A stretch of 64,000 nt of DNA from Nyssa sinensis (Eukaryota; Streptophyta; Magnoliopsida; Cornales; Nyssaceae): the NCBI GenBank assembly GCA_008638375.1, contig CM018038.1:17856485-17920484 (forward strand), read 5' to 3'. Below the pieces are notes generated by a model. The model worked only from the letters and a program-made list of their open reading frames with translations, did no database searches and was not told the origin of the DNA. Below, one piece after another: positions 11,222 to 22,017 of this stretch (the first letter of the stretch is position 1; each line of letters begins with the position of its first letter). A program made the position numbers and the translations under genes.

Positions 11222-11918
11222 CTTTTAGTTTGTTCCCAACCTGCACATATTCTATTTGATACTGGTTCTACACATTCATTCATATCTGCCACATTTTTTG
11301 CCAAGTTGAACTTATAAGCTGAACCCCTAGGCTACATGTTGACTGTTTCAATCCCTTTAGGAGAATCATTATTGGGCATTGTAATAAATAGATCGTGTGA
11401 GATAGAAGTCACGGGTAACCAGTTGGTTACTGATTTGATACCCTTGGAGATTTATAGATTCGATGTGATCCTCAGCATGGTTTGGCTGACTACGAATCAC
11501 TCTACCATCGATTGTGTAGCCAAGAGAGTCCATATTCAGAATCCAGGATAGTCAATCATCGTATTTGAGGGGATGGGAGTAGCCCTTCTGGCCTATTTTG
11601 TCTCTTCTTTTTAGGCCAAGCATCTGTTTTGCAAGGGATGCTATGGTTTCTTGTGTAGTGTCATCGACACCCGCTCACAAGAACCCACTCTAGATTAGAT
11701 TCCTATTGCTAGAGAGTTCTCCGATGTATTTTTGAATGATCTACCTAGAATGCCTATTCATCGGGAAATCGAGTTTAACATTGATGTACTTCCTAGCACT
11801 TCACTTGTATCTAAGACCCCATATCAAATGGCACTAGTGGAGCTGAAAGAACAGAAATTGCAGTTGCAAGAGTTGCTAGACAAGGGTTTTATAGAACCCA
11901 GCTCTTCGCCATGGGGTG
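11222..11918 (+). pseudogene. pol of element B, part 1: protease and RT N-terminus (broken)
   Basis: Aspartic protease with catalytic motif ILFDTGSTHSFIS near 11250, followed by the FDVILSMVWLTTNHSTIDC block near 11460. Then comes the linker EFSDVFLNDLPRMP and the RT N-terminal segment KTPYQMA ... LLDKGFIEPSSSPWG ending at 11918. Stops occur near 11310, 11548, 11610 and 11695 in an otherwise constant frame. The frame is cut exactly where the reverse-oriented LTR K begins. RT resumes at 22018 but about 100 residues of the palm are missing. Confidence 0.82.
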
Positions 11919-12508
11919 TGTCACGACTCGAAACCCACCCTATGCGAATCTCGTATCGCAAGGCCGACTCTGTGGCCGTCTCTACCTTTTTTTTTTCTTT
12001 TCTTTGTATCAATGTATAATATAAAACTAAAACAGTAAATCTGTGAAAGTCTTAAATACATAAAATGGTTCTACAATTATCAAACAAGAACCAACATATC
12101 CTCACCCTTATGTGGTGAATACATAGCTGAATCTACATCACTTCTAACATATTGCTCAAACTGTCCCCCTATGCTCTTGGACTCCTACTGTGGTCCTGCA
12201 AGATCCTTAGCTTTTATCCGTGTGATCAATCTTAGTATTCCGTAATTTTATCCTTTCCCTTTGACTTGCCTTTTCTTTGTTGTTTCTCCTCCTTCCTCTT
12301 ATGTTTCTCCTTTCTGTTTCCCTTCTCTTCTTCTTTTGTTCCTCCTCTTCAAGCATGCAGAACATGCTTTTATATGTGTATCAGACAACTGAACCTCTCT
12401 CTCTCTCTCTTTTCTTTCCCTTCTTTTACTTTTCCTTTTTTTTTTATTAAGTAGATCTGTAACCCCCTCCCCCGCATTTTCTTTTGTCTTAATTTCCTTT
12501 GTAGGTTT

Positions 12509-12544
<36 letters not shown>

Positions 12545-12567
12545 CATTTATTTAACATTTCATATAT
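11919..12567 (-). repeat. LTR fragment K, Tekay-like, reverse orientation
   Basis: Begins TGTCACGACTCGAAACCCAC, near-identical to the start of LTR E at 52366. Similarity to LTR E continues over about 300 bases, including TATGCTCTTGGACTCCTACT. Near 12200-12270 it jumps to sequence whose reverse complement matches 35133-35200 (GGCAAGTCAAAGGGAAAGGA). A pyrimidine-rich and (AT)n-containing stretch follows, like 54750-55160 of LTR E. LINE III then begins. A clean far end is not visible. Confidence 0.72.
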
Positions 12568-12629
12568 ATGAGAGCTTCTCACTTTAAACCTTCCTTCTCT
12601 CTCTAGTTTTCTGCATTTTCTGGGTGTTA

Positions 12630-15370
12630 ATGGACTCCAAACAACCATTATCTGCTGCGTATAATGCTCTTCATGGTGCTATGAATGTCTCTCATCCAAC
12701 ACACGATTCAGATCAGGTTACTAAACCCCCTCTTCAGGTTGTTTTGCCTTCTGTCGTTCAAGGAGCTTGTGTTTCAATATCTTCTGAGACACCCGAGTCA
12801 ACTACATACCATGCTCGTACAGGCTCATCATCTGCTGTGGTGGTAAGAACACCCAAAGCCCCCCAAAAAGGTATAGTTGCTAGTCCTGGTTTAGACCCTG
12901 TGGATTCTCCCTCAATGCTGTCTTAGGCTAATCTTGCAAATAGTGGGGAATATATCCCCAAAGAAGCTCTTGACCTTGAGAAAGAGTATGGGGGATTCAC
13001 TTTTAACACTGATTTCCTTATTAATCAGACTTTACTCCTAGAAAAAGTTCCCTCAATGGCGGACGTGGTGAAGGAAGATGCATCTCTGGTACGGGTGAGT
13101 GGCATGCACGCCCCATGGGCGTAAGTGTGCCCCCATCCATCCAAAACGTGTTTGACACGTCTGTTACAGCCATACTGCCGCTCCCAAAAGCTACTGCCTC
13201 ACCTAGTTCTACACAACTAGCCCCTCCAGCCGTTTCCTATAGAGACAAGGTTGATGACACGCTTGAAAACAAGCCCCCTCAGCAAACTACTATGCTATCA
13301 ACTTCTACCGCTGTTCAATCAGCGCCTGTTCACCCAGCAAATTCTAAAAAGGCTATTTCATGGCCTTCTTACCCTAGCTGTGCTACAGTCACTCAGCAAC
13401 CCCAAAAAGTTAATACCACCAACTGTCTTAAGCCGTTAGACCCCCTACCAGCTGTCTCTAATAGCCGCATAGTGCTTGGCCCACCTAGTCAACAACTTCA
13501 TCTTGTTCGCCCAACCGCCTCCTTCTAGCAATCAGCCCAATAGGTGCAGGTTACAACAGGTCCTATCCAACTTCACCAAAAAGACGATTCAACAAGCCCC
13601 ACCAGCTGTCTCTAATAGCCGCATGGTGCCTGGCCCACCTAGTCAGCAACTTCATCCCGTTCGCCCAACCGCCCCTTTCCAATAATCAGCCTAACAGGTG
13701 CAGGTTATAACGTGTCCTATCCAACTTCACCCAAAAAATGCTTCAACAAGCACCTATTCGGTGTAGGCTAATTTTCTTCACACCCACCTAACCGCTGCCC
13801 AAAATAGTGAAAGAGGCCAATATTTTTAATCCCTATGCGTCCCATGAAAAAGCAAAGGGGCTTCCTCCTCCAATCAATGATAACAGCTGTTGTGGTCCCC
13901 ACCAACTTTCTCCTTCTCCTCTCAAAGACACTGACCACTTTGATCCATCTAATTTTGAAGTCCATCTTTCCAAAACTTTTCCATTCATTGTAGCAGACCC
14001 TATTGTGACAGAATTGCACTATGCTAAGTCAACTTCTTCTTCTTCCCCCATCTGCCTGCTGGTCCTGCGCCTAATCCTCGCTCTTCCAAAAACCTCCCTC
14101 CTCAAAAAAATTCACTTTGGAATACAAGAAACCACTCTGAGAGGGCGATAGAATCACGGTCCAACCTCCCTAGGAAGTTCTTCAAGCTAGCATATCAGAC
14201 TGGGAAAACACCATGGTCGGTTATTTTTTAGACAAGAAAATGCCATTTGTCTGGGTCAAAAAAGTTGCAGAAAAACTCTGGAGCAAAGAAAGGTTAAATT
14301 TCGTGCTCACCAATGGCAATGGATTCTATTTTTTCAAATTTGGTTCTACAAAAATGGCACCTTGGCATGGCTCTCTCTAAGCAGGATATGGCAAAAATTC
14401 CTGTCTGGATTAAATTCTCCATTATGAACTCTAGACAACCCAAGGGCTTAGCTATGTAGCCAGTGCCATTGGGAAACCTCTTTATGCAGATTTTTATACA
14501 GAAGAATAGTCCAGGATCAGCTATGCTCAAATTTGTGTGGAGGTGGATGCCACCCAAGAGCTTCTTGATTGTTTTGATATCAAGTTGTCTAAACACTCAA
14601 AAGTGCAAATTTTGGTTGAATACCAATGGCTCCCCTCCATGTGCACCCATTGTCAAACCTCTGGGCATAGGCTTACAAATTACCCCTCCATGAAACATGA
14701 TGCAGGGGAAGCCATTCAACCCCCTACTAATGCTACTACTTGAGTTAACAAAGGTGTATGGAGAGTGGTTTCCAGAAAAGGCAAACCCATTCAAGCTGAT
14801 AACTACCCTAGTGCAGACTCCACCCAAGCTGCCGCCACTCACATTGACCAATCATATTGCAGGCACTATAAATAGTGATATCTCCCGAGCAACTGCCATG
14901 CACATTGAAAAGACCATAAAGAGATATAGTGCAGCATATTGTGCATTCTGAAGCTCAACAAATTAATTTAATTGCAATAGGCTCCATCCGCAGTGGCCAT
15001 AGTCTTGAAGGCCTTGATATAAAGCAACCTGATTCTCTCCATCCTCCTACTGATCACATTATAGCTATAGTAAATGCTCAGGATAAGCATGTCCTCTTTT
15101 CTCATGATGATAGCAAAAACTCTCTACTGTCTCCAAAAAATTCAAACTCCGGTGGACCTACTCTAGATGAAAGCTCACCATATGCAAACAGCTACTCTGC
15201 TTCCACTGCTTCTCCTGATTCTAACTCTCTAGTGGATAAAATATCTAAAGTTGATGAAACTGACACTGGGAGTAATTATAGAAGAAATCAACTCAGGAAG
15301 CAAAGAAGGTAGAGAAAAGTCCTAAGGAACCAAGGAACATCAGGTTCCAAAACACCCTCTCCTTTTCATA
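12630..15370 (+). pseudogene. LINE III ORF1, DUF4283/CCHC protein (broken)
   Basis: The start MDSKQPLSAAYNA at 12630 follows the leader. The N-terminal part is Pro/Ser/Thr-rich, then YIPKEALDLEKEYGGF (about 12950) matches the same block in LINEs I and IV (AxDLExxYGGF). The DUF4283 region spans about 14190-14700 with GYFLDKKMPF and LVEYQWLPSMCTHC. The knuckle is partly degenerate (THCQTSGHRLTNYP; the last cysteine is lost). The C-terminus ends NQLRKQRR near 15310. There are stops near 12925, 13528 and 13685, a 154-bp tandem duplication at 13448, and a deletion in the DUF4283 segment near 14340. Confidence 0.78.
13448..13755 (+). repeat. 154-bp tandem duplication in LINE III ORF1
   Basis: CCAGCTGTCTCTAATAGCCG occurs at 13448 and again at 13602, and similarity continues through the whole unit with scattered changes. 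154 is not a multiple of three, so the duplication shifts the frame. Confidence 0.9.
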
Positions 15371-18300
15371 ATGAATTTTGCTTGTTGGAACATCAGGGGA
15401 ATGAACAGCTCCTCTAAGCAATGTGAAATATGATCTTTACTCTATTTGCTTTTTTGGTATTGTTGAGACCAAAGTTAAGAATGCTTCCAAACATTCTATA
15501 GCTAACTCTCTCATTCCCGGTTGGTCTTTTTTGCATAACTATTCTATGCACCCTCTGTAAAAATTTGGATTGGTTGGAATAACTCTATTTTGCAGATTAA
15601 TTCTTCTTGCACCAATGCTCAAGCCATTCATTGCAATGCTACCATACAAGACTCCAATGCTCCTCTGATCATAACTGTTGTCCATGGCTCCAACTCCCCT
15701 CTTCAACGGAATGATTTATGGCGTGACATCAACCACCAAGCCTCCATTTCTAAGGGTACCCCTTGGCTTATATTTGGGGATTTCAATGCCATCCGTTTCC
15801 CTTATGAAAAAAGCGGTGGTAGCCATGACTGGTCCACTATTATGGATGACTGCAACAAATGCTTTATGAACTTAGAGCTTGAGGATTTGAGATACTCTGG
15901 ACATTTTTTTCACCTGGTCTAATGGTCAACCAAGATTGGCTCAATGCCTTTCCTATTGCGGCAGCTGAATTTCTTCCCCATGGCCTTTCTGATCAAGCCC
16001 CAATTATTGTTAGATCTAACATTCCCTTCAAAAAGAGCAAAGTTCCTTTCAAATTCTTTAATTTTTGGGCTGACTATGATGATTTTCTTCCTACTGTTGA
16101 GCAGGACTAGAACTCAAATATCCAAGGTACAGCCATGTTCATATGCTGCCAGAAACTCAAGAAGGTAAAATATGCTCTTAAGGAATTCAACCAGAACAAA
16201 TTCAAGAACATTACCTCTAGAGTCCAAGAAGCCCCGTAACAAGCTGCACGACATCCAAAACCTCCTTGCCCAGAATCCGGGAAATACAGGACTCATTCAG
16301 GAGGAGAAAGAAGCTATCCATTTATATTATTCCATTCTTTCTAGTGAAGAGAGCCTTGCTAAGAAAAAATCCTAGGTCCAATGGCTTACTAAAGGTGACC
16401 AAAATACTTCCTTCTTCTTCAAATTAGTGAATAGCAGAAGAAACAGAAACAAGATTGTCAGCCTTCTCGATGTTAACGGTAATAGAATTGATGACATCAA
16501 AGAGTTCAAGAGCAACATTGTCAACTTTTATCATGATCTTTTAGGAACTGAAAGTCCCATTCCGTACCCAAAGAAGCAAGCTTGCAAACTTTATCCCAAA
16601 ACAGCTGCCTAATGACTCCCTCACAGCCCTCCAATGCCCTGTCACGGAAGATGAAATCCAAGAAGCTCTCTTCAACCTCCACCCTAATAAAGCTCCAAGG
16701 CCTAATAGCTTCAATGGCCATTCCTTCAAAAAAGGTTGGAGTATTATCAAACCTGAAGTCATTGCTGCTATCTTAGAATTTTTTTCTTCCAGATCCATGC
16801 TTAAGGAGATCAACTCCATTGCTATCACCCTTGTTCCTAAGGTCTCTAACCCTTCTTTTGTTGATGACTACCACTCTATTTCTTGCTGCAACACTATCTA
16901 CAAAGCTATCTCCAAACCGACTAAAGAAAGTCCTCCCTAGCCTCACTAATTCGTCTCAATCTGCCTTTATTCAAGGAAGGAAAATCAGTGATAACATCCT
17001 TCTGGCCCAGGAGCTCATGCACAACTACCACAAGAACTCAGGCTCTCCTTGGTGTACAATGAAAGTTGATCTTAAGAAAGCCTTTGACTCAATGCAGTGG
17101 GAGTTTATAATGGACATTTTGAGCATTATAGGATTTCCTCAGCTGTTTATTGATTGGATTTACTACTGCATATCTACTCCCTGTTTCTCAGTTGTTATTA
17201 ATGGCAAGCTTGAAGGCTTCTTTCCTGGCGCTAAGGGTCTAAGGCAAGGAGATCCTCTTTCCCCCTATCTTTTTGTGCTTGCTATGGATGTGCTCTCATT
17301 GATTCTCCAACAGAATTCAGCTGCTCCTCAATTTAAGTACCATTGAAGATACCACAAGACTAAGCTGACTCATTTTTGCTTTGCTGATGATATTATGCTT
17401 TTCTGCCATCGAGATCTCTTTTCAGCCTCCATTCTCAAGGAAGGGCTAGACACATTTGCTTCCTTCTCTGGTCTCCTTCACAATGCCTCCAAAAATAACA
17501 TTTTCCTTTCTAGAGTGGATAGCAACCTCAAGCATCTTACTATTGATCATATTGGATTCCCTGAAGGAGCCCTCCCTATTCGGTACCTTGGAGTTCCCTT
17601 GATCTCTACTAAGTTGAAAGCCCAGGATTGTAAAACCTTGGTTGACCGCATCATTGGGAAAATCATTCATTGGTCTAACAAATCCCTATCCTACGCAGGT
17701 CGGCTTCAACTGATCAAATCAGTGCTTTTTAGCATTCCAGTCTTTTGGTCATCCCATTTCATTCTCCCTAAGAAGGTGATTAATCAAGTGGAACAAGCCA
17801 TGAGATCTTTTCTTTGGAGCGGCAACCATCTCATCCATTCGGGATCCAAAGTCGCTTAGGATGATATTACCGGTCCTAAATCTGAAGGAGGGCTTGGGAT
17901 AAAGAAGCTCTTTAATTGTAATAAAACAGCTCTGAGGAAGCTTATATGGGCTATGTTTCCAAACCCTTCCAATTCTCCTTTGGTTCTTTGGATTCGCAGC
18001 AATATCCTTAGAGGCAAAAGCTTTTGGGAGGTCAAATGTCTCTAATCTTGCTCATGGGCTTGGAGGAAAATGCTCATATTCAGACCCTTATTTAAGGCGT
18101 ACATCAGAATTTCTATTGGGAATGGCCTCTTTGCTTCTCTTTGGTTTGATTATTGGCTCCCCAATGGTTCCATATATGACAACATAGGGGAAAGGGTTAT
18201 CTATGATTTAGGTCTTGGAAGATATGCTAAAGTTGGTTCTATCATTGGAATTGGCCTACTGCTAACTCTCCTCATCTACTAGAGCTTAAACATGGTATGC

Positions 18301-18932
18301 CTACAAACCTTCTTCCTCTCCCCCACCAGGAAGACAAGGCAATTTGGATCCCCTCTTCTAATGGGGATTTCTCCATCAGTTCAGCCTGGGATGCCTTGAG
18401 GAGCCATAATCCCCAGGTCCACTGGTGGAAGCTTGTTTGGCATCCAAAAGCTATCCCCCGTGTCAGATTTATTCTATAGTTGGCCATTTGTGAGAGTCTA
18501 AGTACCAAGGATCGCCTTTTCTATGCAAAGCTTGGCCATGATCCTAAATGCCTTCTTTGTTTAAGGGAGAACGAGAGTTACACCCATATTTTCTTCTCGT
18601 GTTCCATTACCTCCATCATATGGTCCCTTTACTCGCCAAAAGTGGATTTGAAAGCCCTACTGGGGATTGGCAGCAGATTGTTCTTTGGGCTAGCAACACA
18701 TTCAAAGGCAAGAAGTTCTCTTCAACTATTAGCTTGGACAATCTATAATATTTGGCGAGAAAGGAATAGCAGAATGTTCACCATGGTAAAGAAAAACCCT
18801 CAAGCCATCATAGGTCAAACCCAAGATATGATTCGTGGCAAGCTCACTTCCTCTAAAGGGATTGCGAACTCAAACTCCAATAGACATCTTCAATGTATTT
18901 GGTCTCTCCCAAGTAGCATTTTTAAAGTGTAA
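15371..18932 (+). pseudogene. LINE III ORF2, endonuclease-RT-zf-RVT (broken)
   Basis: The ATG at 15371 gives MNFACWNIRGMNS, the endonuclease opening. GWNNSILQ, WLIFGDFNAIRFP (about 15770) and the MDDCNKCF segment follow. RT covers about 16430-17870 with KVDLKKAFDSM (about 17065), GLRQGDPLSPYLF (about 17240), catalytic FADDIMLF at 17380-17400 and PIRYLGVPLISTK (about 17575). The C-terminal zf-RVT-like domain lies at about 18290-18800, with WKLVWHPKAIPRVRF and CLLCLRENESYTHIFFSC. Stops and frameshifts are scattered, including several soon after 15420, near 15920, at 16612 and 17344. Full-length layout but inactive. Confidence 0.85.
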
Positions 18933-19087
18933 CATTTTTTTTTGTTTTAGTCTTTTGTAGCTTTGGGACGGGAGCTCTTCTGCATGTAGAAGGCCTTCTT
19001 TCCCTCTAGCTTGTTTGAGGGTATGCCCTCTTGATCTTGTATTTTCTTTTCTTCTATATATTTCTTTTACCCACCAAAAAAAAAAAA
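18933..19087 (+). other. LINE III 3' UTR and poly(A)
   Basis: Short 3' UTR carrying CTTGTTTGAGGGTATGCCCT, seen in reverse at 46650 (LINE IV), 35955 (LINE V) and 56785 (LINE VI). It ends TTTACCCACC plus a 12-A tail. Confidence 0.85.
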
Positions 19088-22017
19088 TTACTATATTCTC
19101 AAGCGAGACGATTTCTTTATACAAGGTTCACAGTTCTTTTATATTCCTCCTTGTTTTAATTCAATAGTGAATTTTGAAAGTCAAGGGTTTGACCTTTCAA
19201 ATTCCTCGGGACTTTTAACTCATTATCTCCAAATTTTAGTATTAACATTCCCATGCATATTTCTTTAATTCTTAGATCTATGGCTAGGGGTCTATTACTT
19301 TCATTCCTCACCCTGAGTCATCTTTTCAGTTACTTGATTATTTCTGCTTGTTACCAGTATCTTGACTAGTTCCATGTCTAATCGTTATATTCATCTCATT
19401 TGGTATTAGGTCGTGATTACCTTACTATTCATGGTCTCTCAACTTCCATTGGCATCGTACGGTGCATTATATGCCAGGTAAAGGTATCTAATACCTTGAT
19501 CTTTTCTTTTTTATCCGTTTCTTTGGTAGTGGTCATAGGAAGTCAATGGAGTAACTAGACTCACCACTTCTATCGTTTAGTGTGTTTTGGACTTCTCATT
19601 CCAGTACTTTAAGTTTTACTAAAGATAGAGTCCTTGATGAATTCACATTATTCCACTTGAATTCATATGAAGGCTTAGGATACTAATCTGGAAGAAAAGG
19701 TTTGGATTTTCATCTGTTTGAAACTTATATACAACTGTCTTTCCTATTTCTCCTCCCATTTTTTTTGGTCAGAAGTTCCGCCTCGGATTTATCTACATGC
19801 GTTCGGTTGCGAGATTTGCAACATCTCCCATTTAAGTTTCTTTTTGGTGTATTGAACTTTCTTTGATTACGACCATTATCATAGTTCCCTTTAGCATTTT
19901 TTGCGTCATATTTCCTTTTGTTTTCATGAACATCTTTTGGTTCGTGCTAGGACGATTTACTCGTATTCTCTTTGCATTGCAACATTTTTCCCATGCACGG
20001 TGACCTCAGATTTATTTCCATTTGTCCTTTCTCAATCACGTGTCCATTCCTTGAAGATTTATCAATCCTCTCTTCATTTCATTTTTCTATTATTTCATTA
20101 TTTTTGTTCTAATCATTGGCTGCCTTTGTTTTCAAAGTCATGTGCATGTTGAGGAAATCAGTTCCTTCTTTGTTTTTCTTTCTTATTTTTTTAATTATGG
20201 ACTGGTACGAAGGCTTTTTACAATTGAGCTTTTCACAGATTTTGATTCCTCATCCTTTCATAGATTAAAGTATAGTACATATACATAGAAAATTTTAGGG
20301 TAGTCTTTTACCCCAGTCATTGATTCTTCATATCATAGTCTACTTCGAAAGTGTTCTTAATGGTGTTATCATATTTGGTTTACCTTGAATTTCCTACATC
20401 ATTCGATCAGTTCAAATCTCAGAGTCTTATAACCTTTTAAATTTATAACCATTATTTTGGTTTCACTTACCTTTGCTCAAAAAGGTTGTTCAACTATCTC
20501 ATTTCTTATGCTGGTCATCATATTCGATTTTTCATCATATGTTACATTTCTCTCTCCCGTCGTTATTTAGCTTTTACAAATTTTTTCTTTCAAAAACTTA
20601 TTCAACCGTATAGGGAGTTCCTTGTACATTCTGTAACTTCATATCATATTTCAGGATTGTTCGCATCAATTAGCCATCCCATCATTTTATCGTTACATTT
20701 GATATTCAAAGTTAATTAAGATTATGTCAAGTTTTTCCCACCATGAAAATTCTCAACTTTCTTAGTTTCACAAGTTTAGTTATTCTTACTTCATACCTCA
20801 ATCTTAATTGTTTTCGTAGTATCTCAAAGAGTTATGTATCACTTTAGCACAGTCGTTGTCCTCACCAGTTTTTCTAGACATTATGCCACAATTTTCGTCT
20901 CTTTAATTGTCAAATTACATTAATCCTTAAAAGTCATTCAGAGTCATCAATCATTTATCTTTTTAAATAGATTCAACTAACTTAATAAAGTATCGCCCAC
21001 AATTGGGTCATATTGTCACCTAAATCAATAAGATCCATTGATTTTGTCCCAATGATCATTCATCACATGTCAATTTCCTTTTAGAACCATCACGTTGCAT
21101 AATGTTCACTTGATAATGTCATTCAATCAGTATTTGCCTTCTAATGATTCATTTGTCCTTACCCTATATGACTCACTCAAGAATCCTCATATATCTTATA
21201 TGTCATCAATCCATCTGGAGTCTCAAACTCCTCATGTTACTATTCATTAAGTCTTCCTCAGACCATCTTTCATATAGATTTGTTGTTAATTCCATTGACT
21301 TTCCAAGATTTCACAATCCTAACTTTGTCACCTTATATCTTCCAAAGTGTATTACCCATTGCCCTTGTTCAAATGATAGTTTCTCCAAATTCATTGATCC
21401 ATTCACAGTTTAATGACTTAAGAGTCATCAACCTCAACACTGGTATGATTATTTCCAAGAATCCTCAACCTTTGCCCTTAAGCACACTACTTTCTCCTAA
21501 AAGTCACTATTACTTTGATCATTTCAATCATCCAAGAAACATCAAAGTCAGTCATAGCATAGTCTTTCCCAAAGACTATTAACCTTAGTATTTAAACAAG
21601 TTATCGTCCTCCAAAAGCCACCGATCATTTAACCAATTAAATCATTGGATTTTTAGTTTTTTTAAGGGTATCTTATTAGTTAATAACCGCGTACTTATGA
21701 TCTGTACCTCATATGCTCTATGTATATCATTCATGAATAATGGTTTCCTCGTAGTACCTCAAAAATCATATAACATCTCAATTTCATGGTTTTTCTAAAG
21801 GATTTACTACCAATTTAGTCTTTATGATCATTTAGATCACATTAATGTCTAATAGTTATTAAGAATCATTTATCATTTACCTTCATCTAACTTCATAGAG
21901 TATTGATAAAACCGGGTCACATATCATTTTAGATCACAAAATTCATTGAATTTTTTCCTAATATTTAGTCATCATGTGTCTGCCTCTATTCAAAATCATC
22001 ACATTTCATAAGGCCAA
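19088..22017. other. Unclassified AT-rich segment inside RT of element B
   Basis: About 2.9 kb with no gene I can support. The text is AT- and pyrimidine-rich on the plus strand. It might include the tail of LTR fragment K near 19088-19500, but I cannot confirm that. The right half contains a diverged direct repeat (20807-21100 against 21741-22013). Short ORFs here are AT-rich and show no recognisable motif. Confidence 0.6.
20807..22013 (+). repeat. Diverged direct repeat pair, about 280 bp each, offset about 0.9 kb
   Basis: 20807-21100 and 21741-22013 align over their length. Shared blocks in order are CGTAGTAxCTCAAA, TTTTTCTAxA, TCATTTATC, ATCTAACTT/CAACTAACTT, TTTTTxxxxAAT and the closing ATCACxTTxCATAA. 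The offset drifts from about 935 to 910 bases. Both copies lie immediately left of the resumed RT. Confidence 0.65.

Larger units (their letters stand above)
12568..19087 (+). mobile_element. LINE copy III, nearly full length
   Basis: A plus-strand LINE of about 6.5 kb: leader from about 12568 (GAGAGCTTCTC, shared with LINEs I and IV), ORF1 from 12630, ORF2 from 15371 to 18932, 3' UTR and a 12-base poly(A) at 19076-19087. Length and order match LINE IV. It sits inside LTR fragment K. I could not see a convincing target-site duplication. Both ORFs carry multiple disablements. Confidence 0.88.
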
